Shown here in pieces: positions 26,708 through 35,658 of a DNA stretch of 64,000 nucleotides; the first letter of the stretch is position 1, and each line of letters starts with the position of its first letter. This stretch comes from Mycobacterium sp. ST-F2. GTDB lineage: Bacteria > Actinomycetota > Actinomycetes > Mycobacteriales > Mycobacteriaceae. The stretch covers positions 62,001-126,000 of the forward strand of contig NZ_JMHT01000069.1 of the NCBI RefSeq assembly GCF_001905655.1, read 5' to 3'. The position numbers were made by a program, and so were the translations under genes. The notes beneath the pieces were generated by a model. It did not search any database, was not told the origin of the DNA, and saw nothing but the letters and a program-made list of their open reading frames with translations.

Positions 26708-28129
26708 ATGACAACGCTCGCAGCCGGGCCCTTTCTTGACTGGGAGGAGCTGACCGGACAGTCCAAATTCGTCGTCGACATCATCAGCGTGCCGATCTTC
26801 AGCGCCATCGCCGGCTTGATCACCAACTGGACCGGCGTCATCATGTTGTTCGCGCCGGTGCGGTTCACGGGGTTCTACGTGCCGGGCCTGAAACGGATAT
26901 TTCCCTTTCTGCCCCGCAAGGTCCAGATTCTGCCGACCTTCGCGCCCAACGGGATTCTGGGTTTCCAGGGCTTCATCCCGTGTCGCGCCGAGAAGATGGC
27001 CAGTCTGATCGTCGACACGTCCATAGCCCGGATCGGCAAGATCTCGGATTTCTATGAACAACTCAACCCGGACAAACTCGCCAAGGCCATAGCCGTGGCC
27101 GCCAGACCCGACATCGGCCGCCTCACCACCGAGATCATCGAAGCCCGGCATCCACAGATGTGGCGGTCGCTGCCGCAGCCGTTGCGTGACGAGGTGCTGC
27201 AGAAGGTCGACGCCGAGCTGCCGACCATCTCCAAGCGCGCTTTCGCCAAGATCGGCGAGAACATCGACCAGCTGCTCAACGTCAAGCTGATGACCGTCAA
27301 CTTCCTGCGCCGCAACCCAGAAGTGTTGCGCGACATCATCAAAGGCATGGCTGTGCCCGAGCTGCGCTTCATGGTGCGCATCGGTGCGCTGGGCTTCCCC
27401 TTCGGTGTGCTGCTCGCGCTGTGGTTGTCGCTGATCTACTACTCCAGCGACGAAGCGCACGAGCACGCGGCGGCCCACGGCGGTTTCGCGATTCACCTGC
27501 CGGGATTCCTCGACTCGATCCTGCACTTCCTGCCGACCTGGCTGTGGGTCCTGGGCGGTGCCGCGGTGATCGGCATCGTCGTCAACATCATCGCCATCAA
27601 GGTTGTGTTCGAGCCCGGCGAACCGCAGCCTCGCTACAAATACCTCTGGAAACAAGGGCTTTTCGCGCGGCGTCAGCACCAGGCCGCCCACGAGCTCGCC
27701 ACGATGTTGTCGCTGCAGGTCCTCACGGTCAAGAACTTCGCGCACGAGTTGCTCAACGGCGCCAGTGCCGACAAGACCCGGGCGCTGATCCAGACCGCCG
27801 TCGGGGAAGAGGCCGAGCGCATCCTGGGGCCCTACCTCGTCATCGCCCGCAACTCATTCGGCGTCGTCGACGTCGAAAGCCTGCAACGCGGCGCCGGCGA
27901 CAAACTGGTCGACTTCGCCCCGAGCGTCCTCTACGACCCCGGGTTCAACAAGACCCAGGCCAAGAAGATCGAAACGTTCGCCACCGAGAAGTTCCGGGCG
28001 CTGCCGCCGGACAAGTTCGGCGAGATGCTGTACTCGGCCATCGAGCAGGACGCGTGGCTGCTGTACGCCCACGGTGGACTGCTGGGCATCCTCGTCGGCG
28101 CCGTCCACATCCTCATCTTCGGTGCCTGA
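26708..28129 (+). CDS. DUF445-family membrane protein
   Basis: A 473-residue protein. It has an N-terminal membrane segment (FSAIAGLITNWTGVIMLFAP, about 33-52) with the conserved TNW motif, a long helical middle (90-220), a hydrophobic pair at about 225-250 and 275-305, and a C-terminal membrane segment (GLLGILVGAVHILIFGA). DUF445 proteins are membrane-anchored, largely coiled-coil proteins of unknown function. The neighbour upstream is 24 bp away and the USP gene 21 bp downstream, so the three are probably one operon. Confidence 0.7.
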   Translation: MTTLAAGPFLDWEELTGQSKFVVDIISVPIFSAIAGLITNWTGVIMLFAPVRFTGFYVPGLKRIFPFLPRKVQILPTFAPNGILGFQGFIPCRAEKMASLIVDTSIARIGKISDFYEQLNPDKLAKAIAVAARPDIGRLTTEIIEARHPQMWRSLPQPLRDEVLQKVDAELPTISKRAFAKIGENIDQLLNVKLMTVNFLRRNPEVLRDIIKGMAVPELRFMVRIGALGFPFGVLLALWLSLIYYSSDEAHEHAAAHGGFAIHLPGFLDSILHFLPTWLWVLGGAAVIGIVVNIIAIKVVFEPGEPQPRYKYLWKQGLFARRQHQAAHELATMLSLQVLTVKNFAHELLNGASADKTRALIQTAVGEEAERILGPYLVIARNSFGVVDVESLQRGAGDKLVDFAPSVLYDPGFNKTQAKKIETFATEKFRALPPDKFGEMLYSAIEQDAWLLYAHGGLLGILVGAVHILIFGA

Positions 28130-28150
28130 CACCACGACGAAAGGACCGCA

Positions 28151-28933
28151 ATGGCGCCCTATTCCAGAATCGTCATCGGTACCGACGGGTCCGACGAGGC
28201 GACCGATGCGGTGGCCGTCGGTGGTGTGGTGGCCGCCGCACTCGGCGTCCCGGTCACCGTCGTCACGGCCTGGAAGCCCAGCGTCTCGGTACCGGGAGGC
28301 CGCGAACAACCGTGGGCTGATCTGACGGCTGAGGGCGCCGACGTGGACCTCACGGCTTTGGGTGTCACCGCGATCGACCGGATCCCGGTGAAAGGCAACG
28401 CCTTCGACGCACTCATCGATGCTGCCGCGCAGTCGGAGCGGGCACTGATCGCCGTCGGTGCCGCGGGTCTCGGTCACACCTCCAGCCGGCTGCTCGGGAG
28501 CACCTCCAACGAGCTGTCGCACCGGAGCCCTGTCGATGTGTTGTTCGTACGCAAGCGGATCGGGGCATTCCAGGCCATCGCTCTCGCCACCGACGGCTCA
28601 GACACGTCGCTGCGCGCGGTGCGGGCCGGCTATGACCTGGCCGTTGCGATCGGGGCCCAGCCGATCCTCGTCACGGTCGCGAGCGACGCGGCGGCGGCCG
28701 AGGAGACACTGACGAATGTGGAAAGCCAACTGGACATCGGCGGTCGGCTGGGCCGGCAGGCGCTGCTCGGTGATCCGGCCGACGTGCTGGCGGCCGCTGA
28801 TTACGACCTTCTCGTGATCGGCAACCGTGGGATGGCGGGCTTCGCCCGCGTCCTGGGGTCGATGGCCAACACCATCACTCACCGGGCGACGTCCAACCTG
28901 CTTATGGTCAACACGACGCCGGTGCCTGATTAG
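28151..28933 (+). CDS. Tandem-domain universal stress protein
   Basis: A 260-residue protein with two USP domains. Domain 1 (about 5-135) opens IVIGTDGSDEATDAV and ends GAAGLGHTSSRLLGSTSNEL. Domain 2 (about 140-258) opens IALATDGSDTSLRAV and ends GNRGMAGFARVLGSMANTI. Both retain the G-x2-G-x9-G(S) ATP-binding pattern. Tandem USPs are numerous in mycobacteria and are linked to dormancy and hypoxia; no DosR box was identified here. It closes the DUF4393-DUF445-USP run. Confidence 0.85.
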   Translation: MAPYSRIVIGTDGSDEATDAVAVGGVVAAALGVPVTVVTAWKPSVSVPGGREQPWADLTAEGADVDLTALGVTAIDRIPVKGNAFDALIDAAAQSERALIAVGAAGLGHTSSRLLGSTSNELSHRSPVDVLFVRKRIGAFQAIALATDGSDTSLRAVRAGYDLAVAIGAQPILVTVASDAAAAEETLTNVESQLDIGGRLGRQALLGDPADVLAAADYDLLVIGNRGMAGFARVLGSMANTITHRATSNLLMVNTTPVPD

Positions 28934-29448
28934 GCGGGCGGCGCAGGAGCGGATAATCAGAGCAAACGCTTTTCGGGCCGTTTACAATTAGACGGCACCG
29001 TAATTATCGGGCCGCCGCAAAGTGTCGGGCAATGGCCCGAACGGCGGGGTGCTGGGATGCCGGTGCGGGGCATCGTCGGGTCAGCGCGACCCTGTCAGCG
29101 TTATTCGCTACATGCGGCCACCGTCAATATCAAGCAAATATGCTTTTAGTAGCAAACCGTACGTTCGGTGATCGCGAGTTTTCGGTGTTCGGCCGGGGCT
29201 ATATTCTTAGATCAGGCTTCAGTTCCCATCCTACCTGTGATTATCGTCCGAGCCGACCCGGGGACTCCTTGCGTGCAGCGCCTGGTGAAAGTTTGCCAGA
29301 TTTGGCGCGGCGGTGCCAAAATCGATACTCCAGCAAACTTTTACGTGCATGTATGATATTTGCATATCGTGACAACTCGCCGCGATGCGCTCACAATGTT
29401 CGTACGTGGAACCCACCGCGCGTACTCCGAGGTATTGGGAGACATGAC
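28934..29448. other. 515-bp AT-richer intergenic region ahead of the LuxR-type regulator
   Basis: No gene is supported here. The region is visibly less GC-rich than its neighbours. It holds several T/A-rich stretches usable as promoters (for example around 28970-29010 and 29340-29370) and a nested inverted repeat at 29288-29341. It must contain the promoter of the regulator at 29449. Confidence 0.6.
29288..29341 (+). promoter_or_regulatory. Nested inverted repeat in the leader of the LuxR-type regulator
   Basis: Outer arms AAAGTTTGC (29288-29296) and GCAAACTTT (29333-29341) are perfectly complementary. Inside them lie TTTGGC (29301-29306) and GCCAAA (29315-29320). It stands about 108 bases upstream of the start codon and could be a folded mRNA leader or a two-site operator. 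Confidence 0.5.
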
Positions 29449-30381
29449 ATGGGCGTAGGAATCGCGAGTTACCGCTCGTCTCTGGCAAACGCGACGGCGG
29501 AACGCTGTCAGCTGTGGGACCCGGTTCCGGTCCGGCGAGACGCCGGCGACGTTTCGCCGGCCGGTCACACCGAGCGGGTCTATCGCCGCACGGGCTGCAG
29601 CTCGATCGGTGTTGCGGCCGACTTGTCGAGCGGCGCTGCCAAGGGTGTCCGACCGGGCCGTGAATCCCGGTCGGGATTGGTGGGGTTACACACTGTCGGT
29701 TCTCGCGACGAGACGCAGCTTCCGAGTGAGTCACGATTACTGATCGTCGATGACTGCACGCTGTATCGCGAGTATCTGGCCGCAGAGTTCGCGGCGGACG
29801 GCGCACCGGAACCCGGCGTGGCGTGGGACTTCGAGTCTCTGCTCACTGCCTTGACCGAGAGTCGCCCGAGCCTGGTTCTGGTCAACCTCGACACTCGAGA
29901 CAGTGCGATGTTGCTGCGCGCGACGTTCGAAATCTGCCCGAACTCGAAAGTCATCGTCCTGGGTATGGCGGAGGACGACGAAACCGGCATCGTGGCGTGC
30001 GCGGAAGCCGGTGTTGCCGGCTATCACCTTCGTACGGATTCGCTGAGCGACCTGCGCGGACTCATTCAGCGAGTCTCCGATGGCGAGACATCGTGTTCGC
30101 CTCGGGTGTCAGCAATCCTGATGCGGCGGTTGTCGGCCTTGGCCACCCAGCGCCACCCGGCGGCCAAGGATCTGGTCCTTACCGTGCGGGAGGCCCAGAT
30201 CCTCCGAATGCTCGAAAAGGGCCTATCGAACCGGGATATCGCCGATGAGCTCTGTATCGCGATCCACACGGTGAAGAATCACGTGCACAACCTGCTGCAT
30301 AAGCTCGGAGTGAGCACTCGTGCCGAGGCGGCGGCGCGCTTCCGCACCGTCGTCTTCACCGAGAGCGATCTAGAGGACTAG
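29449..30381 (+). CDS. LuxR-type regulator with degenerate receiver domain
   Basis: A 310-residue NarL/FixJ-like protein. Residues 1-90 are a non-conserved extension. Residues 95-215 form a receiver fold (LLIVDDCTLYREYL), and 243-300 a LuxR helix-turn-helix (LTVREAQILRMLEKGLSNRD, then HTVKNHVHNLLHKLGV). The acidic pair Asp101-Asp102 remains, but the phosphoacceptor position in PSLVLVNLD is Asn146 and the usual conserved Lys is Arg195, so it probably does not respond to a histidine kinase. The ATG at 29449 has a GGGAG site 7 bases ahead. It lies 176 bp upstream of the carrier/flavoenzyme genes and is their likely regulator. Confidence 0.8.
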   Translation: MGVGIASYRSSLANATAERCQLWDPVPVRRDAGDVSPAGHTERVYRRTGCSSIGVAADLSSGAAKGVRPGRESRSGLVGLHTVGSRDETQLPSESRLLIVDDCTLYREYLAAEFAADGAPEPGVAWDFESLLTALTESRPSLVLVNLDTRDSAMLLRATFEICPNSKVIVLGMAEDDETGIVACAEAGVAGYHLRTDSLSDLRGLIQRVSDGETSCSPRVSAILMRRLSALATQRHPAAKDLVLTVREAQILRMLEKGLSNRDIADELCIAIHTVKNHVHNLLHKLGVSTRAEAAARFRTVVFTESDLED

Positions 30382-30557
30382 ACCGGTCCGGATCGAAACT
30401 TCGCTCCGATGGCCTATGGCCGCTCCGGTCCCGAGTATCGGATAGTTGGTTCCTGACACGCGGTACAGCAAAGCCTCCATGCATTAGCTGTCTCTTCCCT
30501 GGAGCGTAGCGATCCGCTGTGCGGTCCGATCGAAGTCTTCGGCGGGAGGTCATGGCC

Positions 30558-31001
30558 ATGCGCGAAATCAACGGTACAGCAATCGATCTGACATCGGAGG
30601 AGTTGCTCCGGGGTAATCGGGATGCCAGCGCAGCCGGGCAACTGGCGAAGGTTGTCGCGGGCATTGCGGCGATCGGTCAGGCCTGTGAGGCACTGCGCGC
30701 GGCAGATTTTCGCGTGAGTGTCGCGGGCAACCGCATGACCGTCGACGATGAGTTCTTCGTGGTTTTGATCGGGGCGACCGAAGAAGCCGACGGCGGTGCC
30801 GACGCGCGCTGGGTGATCTACCCGGTCACCGGTGGCCCTCCGGTGTGGGTGGTGAGCGCCGAACAGGCGCACCGGAAAGGCCAGGCGCCTGCGGTCCGCG
30901 CGTCCATCGAAGCGGCGCCGATCGGCAGGCTCCAGCTGGCGGGCCGAAAGATGTTCCCCGCCACGCCACGCACCCATGTGGCCGAACGGCGTTGGCTGTG
31001 A
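30558..31001 (+). CDS. Unknown 147-residue protein of the carrier/flavoenzyme locus
   Basis: A 147-residue soluble protein I do not recognise. It begins MREINGTAIDLTSEELLRGN, has a helical stretch AGQLAKVVAGIAAIGQACEAL, then a compact α/β-looking centre (FRVSVAGNRMTVDDEFFVVL) and an Arg-rich end. There are no visible signal peptide, membrane segments or catalytic motif. The second of two close ATGs was chosen because GGGAGG sits 8 bases ahead. Its stop overlaps the carrier-protein start (GTGA), which argues that it works with the carrier, perhaps as a partner or substrate-binding factor. Confidence 0.7.
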   Translation: MREINGTAIDLTSEELLRGNRDASAAGQLAKVVAGIAAIGQACEALRAADFRVSVAGNRMTVDDEFFVVLIGATEEADGGADARWVIYPVTGGPPVWVVSAEQAHRKGQAPAVRASIEAAPIGRLQLAGRKMFPATPRTHVAERRWL

Positions 31002-31249
31002 CCAGCCCCATGTACGTCGACCACATGGTGAATGTCGACGACATCGTCGAGATCTTCCGTCGGGTGCTCGACGGCAAGGAGTTGAACCGGTATTCGGATT
31101 TCTTCGAACTGGGCGGCGATTCTCTGCTCGCGATTCGGGTGCTCAGCGCGATCGCCCGGGAGATCGGGCCGGAGCTGACGTACGGCGACTTTGTCGAAAA
31201 CCCTTCGTCAGCAGGACTATTCGGCCGGATAACGGCAGTAATGGCATGA
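30998..31249 (+). CDS. Stand-alone acyl/peptidyl carrier protein
   Basis: An 83-residue phosphopantetheine carrier. The attachment site is FFELGGDSLLAIRVLSAI with Ser42, in the LGGDS form typical of NRPS peptidyl carrier domains more than fatty-acid ACPs. Helix 3/4 (YGDFVENPSSAGLFGRI) matches the family. The GTG at 30998 overlaps the upstream stop; an ATG at 31010 is the alternative. No adenylation, condensation or thioesterase gene is near, so the loading enzyme must be elsewhere. A MAO-like flavoenzyme follows within 11 bp, suggesting that it acts on the carrier-bound or released molecule. Confidence 0.85.
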   Translation: MTSPMYVDHMVNVDDIVEIFRRVLDGKELNRYSDFFELGGDSLLAIRVLSAIAREIGPELTYGDFVENPSSAGLFGRITAVMA

Positions 31250-31260
31250 GGAGAGACGGC

Positions 31261-32619
31261 ATGCGCGTTGTTGTGGTCGGAGCCGGTTTGGCCGGGTTGA
31301 CAGCTGCAGTGGACCTTGCGGAGTCCGGCGTGGACGTCGTCGTGCTGGAGGCCCGCAACCGGGTGGGTGGCCGGATGCACGGTGTCCCGGTGTCCGGAGG
31401 GGTCGTCGCCGACGCGGGCGCCGCTTATCTGGGCATCCGTCACACCGAGTTGTTGGCCATGGTGCGCCAGTACGGCCTTCCGCTGACGTCGACCGAGATG
31501 ACGGGGGACAGCACCTTCCTGATGTCCGGTGATCGCACGACGACGTCGGGCCGGATGCCGCCGCTCGATGCGGTCGCGCTGGGCGGTCTGTTCGATCGGC
31601 TCGAGGACCTCGTGGCCCAGATCGATTGCGAGGCACCATGGCTGAGCGCCGAGGCACAATCTCTGGACCGGTTGTCGGCGGCCGACTGGCTTGCCGATCA
31701 GGCCCCCCATCTGGACGCGCGGACCTTCTTCCCCCTGTTCCTCGGCGAGATGATGGCCGCCGATCCGGCGCAGATCTCGGTGCTGCACATGGCTTTCTAT
31801 CTGCGATCAGGCGGCGGGATTCGCTACCTCAACGCCTTCGAAGGGGGCGCGCAGCAGTGGCGGATCGAAGGCGGCTCGCATCAGTTGTGTGAGGTGCTTG
31901 CGGAACGACTTGGTGACCGGGTCCTGCTGGGACACCCGGTATGCGTCATCGATCAGACCTCTGATGAGGTTGTCGTGCAAGCGATTTCGGATGACGATGG
32001 CCACCGGTCCGAGTTTGTTGCCGATGAGGTGATCGTCGCCGTGCCGCCACTGCTGGCGCAGCGGATCGCGTTCTGCCCTGCACTGCGCGCGCCGCGGGCG
32101 ACGAAGGTCACGGGCCGCGGATGCGCTGTCAAGGTGCACCTGGGCTATCCGACGCCGATCTGGCGCGAATTCGGTTTGTCGGGGTGGTCGATGAGTTCCG
32201 ACGGGCCACTGCTGTCCACGGTCGACGATTCACCCGCGGATGAGCCCGCGGGCGTGCTGACCGGATTCGTCACCGGCGCGGCCGCGTCGGCGTTCTCGGC
32301 GCTCTCCGAACACGAGCAGCAGGAAGCGGCACTGGCTCACGTCGCCCGGCTCTTCCCTCAATTGCCGCCGCCCACGTCCTGCACGGTGACCGATTGGCCC
32401 AGCGAGAAGTACAGCAAGGGCTGCTACGCCGCGCTGTTCGGTGTGGGGGACTGGTTGCAGCTCGGCCCGACCAGGACCACCCCACACGGCCACGTCCACT
32501 GGGCGGGTACCGAAACCAGTCCGGAATTCTTCGGCCTGATGGAGGGTGCGATCAGGTCGGGTCACCGCGTTGCGATCGAGCTCGTCGGGCACACGGCGCC
32601 GTTGGCCGCGTCGTTCTAG
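31261..32619 (+). CDS. MAO-type flavin amine oxidase
   Basis: A 452-residue flavin amine oxidase related to monoamine oxidases and M. tuberculosis AofH. The N-terminal FAD-binding VVGAGLAGLTAAVDLA and RVGGR, the central GGSHQLCEVLAERLGDRV and the C-terminal HWAGTETSPEFFGLMEGAI are all in place. The YSKGCYA motif puts Cys388 where human MAO binds FAD covalently, so a covalent flavin is likely. The ATG at 31261 has GAGGAG 6 bases ahead; an ATG at 31246 overlapping the carrier stop is possible. The product would be an imine or aldehyde plus peroxide; the substrate is unknown. Confidence 0.86.
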   Translation: MRVVVVGAGLAGLTAAVDLAESGVDVVVLEARNRVGGRMHGVPVSGGVVADAGAAYLGIRHTELLAMVRQYGLPLTSTEMTGDSTFLMSGDRTTTSGRMPPLDAVALGGLFDRLEDLVAQIDCEAPWLSAEAQSLDRLSAADWLADQAPHLDARTFFPLFLGEMMAADPAQISVLHMAFYLRSGGGIRYLNAFEGGAQQWRIEGGSHQLCEVLAERLGDRVLLGHPVCVIDQTSDEVVVQAISDDDGHRSEFVADEVIVAVPPLLAQRIAFCPALRAPRATKVTGRGCAVKVHLGYPTPIWREFGLSGWSMSSDGPLLSTVDDSPADEPAGVLTGFVTGAAASAFSALSEHEQQEAALAHVARLFPQLPPPTSCTVTDWPSEKYSKGCYAALFGVGDWLQLGPTRTTPHGHVHWAGTETSPEFFGLMEGAIRSGHRVAIELVGHTAPLAASF

Positions 32620-32696
32620 CCAGGCATTCCGCCCTGCTCCGTCGAACGGGCATTTCAGCCCTGAGCGAGTTGGACTCATCCGGCACTGCCCCACCC

Positions 32697-32723
32697 TTGA
32701 GCGCTAGCACTCGCGTGTATAGA
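32697..32723 (+). promoter_or_regulatory. Putative groESL promoter
   Basis: A TTGAGC (32697-32702) and TATAGA (32718-32723) pair with a 15-base spacer overlaps the CIRCE operator. This is the expected arrangement for a HrcA-repressed heat-shock promoter, though the spacer is short. Confidence 0.4.
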
Positions 32724-32730
32724 GTGCTAG
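32704..32730 (+). promoter_or_regulatory. CIRCE element (HrcA operator) upstream of groES
   Basis: CTAGCACTC-N9-GAGTGCTAG is perfectly symmetrical over 9-bp arms and matches the CIRCE consensus at all core positions. It is 127 bases upstream of the groES GTG and implies HrcA repression released on heat shock. Confidence 0.93.
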
Positions 32731-32856
32731 GTGGCACGCGGCCAACCGCGCTCCGGCACCCGCGACGACGGTGTGTGGTCAGGACGCTTGCCGAACAACC
32801 TGGCATCCGGGGATTGGCCCTGGATCGACATACCAACCAAGTGGAGGGCTTCCATC

Positions 32857-33156
32857 GTGGCAGTCAACATCAAGCCACTCGAGGACAAGATCCTCGTTCA
32901 GGCCAACGAGGCCGAGACCACGACCGCTTCCGGTCTGGTCATCCCCGACACCGCCAAGGAAAAGCCGCAGGAAGGCACCGTCGTCGCAGTTGGCCCCGGC
33001 CGCTGGGATGAGGACGGCGAGAAGCGGATCCCCCTGGACGTTGCCGAGGGCGACACCGTCATCTACAGCAAGTACGGCGGCACCGAGATCAAGTACAACG
33101 GCGAGGAGTACCTGATCCTGTCGGCTCGCGACGTGCTGGCCGTCGTCTCCAAGTAA
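32857..33156 (+). CDS. groS: Co-chaperonin GroES (Cpn10)
   Basis: A 99-residue GroES, the lid of the chaperonin chamber. The mobile loop [20 protein letters not shown] and the C-terminal [15 protein letters not shown] are essentially the mycobacterial Cpn10 sequence, a major antigen. The GTG at 32857 starts the known [15 protein letters not shown]-terminus and has GGAGGG 9-14 bases upstream. It is followed by groEL1 after an 82-bp gap that contains a hairpin. Confidence 0.97.
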
Positions 33157-33167
33157 GCATTCGTGTC

Positions 33168-34858
<1,691 letters not shown>

Positions 34859-34870
34859 ATAGTTGCAACG

Positions 34871-34904
34871 AATCACCCCCGGTCCTGTTGGGCCGGGGGT
34901 GATT
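34871..34904 (+). terminator. Rho-independent-like terminator after groEL1
   Basis: A perfect 12-bp stem (AATCACCCCCGG at 34871-34882 and its complement at 34893-34904) with a 10-base loop begins 13 bp past the groEL1 stop. It also lies just past the stop of the convergent small gene and so may serve both. Confidence 0.88.
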
Positions 34905-34915
34905 TCGTAGTCGGG

Positions 34916-35086
34916 TCAGAACGCCTGGTCGTAGAACCCGTTGGTGGTGTAGGTGTTGTCGTGGTTGTCGACGCCGTAGTGGGGACCGATCGGGGTTCCT
35001 GTGGTGGCCTGCGCGGGGACGGCCAGACCCAGCACGGCGGCGGTCATGCTCGAGGCGATCAGGGTGGCAAAGCCGAACTTCTTCAT
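34916..35086 (-). CDS. Tiny secreted protein (56 residues)
   Basis: A 56-residue ORF, too short for routine gene calling. MKKFGFATLIASSMTAAVLG continues LAVPAQA, a clean Sec signal peptide with an AQA|A cleavage site at about residue 26. The mature part is only about 30 residues and rich in Thr, Asn, Tyr and Gly (ATTGTPIGPHYGVDNHD, then NTYTTNGFYDQAF). An AAGGGG site lies 6 bases upstream of the ATG. Similar short secreted proteins occur in rapidly growing mycobacteria; the function is unknown. It points toward groEL1 and shares the terminator region. Confidence 0.75.
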   Translation of the reverse strand: MKKFGFATLIASSMTAAVLGLAVPAQATTGTPIGPHYGVDNHDNTYTTNGFYDQAF

Positions 35087-35245
35087 TTTGAACCCCTTCT
35101 TCGGTTCTTGTGGTGCTCTGATGGTTGAAACCGGTTGTGCGGCAGGGCCATTCCACTCGGCAGGATTTAATGCACGGTTGGCAGAATTAAGTCTTTTGTG
35201 ATCAACGTGAGGGCTGGCGCGATGCTTGCGTCAGAGGAGGGCAAC

Positions 35246-35620
35246 ATGACCGAGACGACGCCATCGCTGTACCGGCGGCTGGGCGGCTACGACGTGATCG
35301 CGGCCATCATCGACGACATGTTCGCCTTGTTGCGTGCCGACCCGGCGTTCGCGCGTTTCGGGTCGGGCCGCAGTGCCGATTCGCATATGCGGGCACGGCA
35401 ACTGCTCGTTGATCAGATGTGCTTGCTGACCGGCGGGCCGTGCCACTACATCGGCCGTGACATGTTGACCTCCCATGCGGGACTGGCGATCTCGGGTGCC
35501 GAATGGGAAGCCAACATGAAGCACGCCGACGCCGCGTTGCTCAAGAACGGCGTCGCTGATGCCGAAAGAGCGGAATTCCTGGCGCTTTTCGAGCGCTACC
35601 GCGGCGACATCGTCGAATAG
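35246..35620 (+). CDS. Group I truncated haemoglobin-like protein
   Basis: A 124-residue 2-over-2 globin. LYRRLGGYDVI, the TGGPCHYIGRDM stretch and a His at residue 77 (TSHAGLAIS), the expected proximal haem ligand, fit trHb group I. Such proteins bind O2 or detoxify NO. The ATG at 35246 has GGAGG 6 bases ahead; the frame continues upstream to 35198 but lacks a site. It has no obvious operon partner; the membrane cyclase follows after 38 bp. Confidence 0.85.
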   Translation: MTETTPSLYRRLGGYDVIAAIIDDMFALLRADPAFARFGSGRSADSHMRARQLLVDQMCLLTGGPCHYIGRDMLTSHAGLAISGAEWEANMKHADAALLKNGVADAERAEFLALFERYRGDIVE

Positions 35621-35658
35621 CGGCCTCGATCTGCCCGGGACTCCGCTATTTTCGCCCT

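Noticed and set aside
25607-27745. A 712-codon open frame on the minus strand
   Set aside because: It lies antisense to DUF4393 and DUF445 genes, has an Arg/His/Asp-rich composition typical of a shadow frame in high-GC DNA, and no family likeness.
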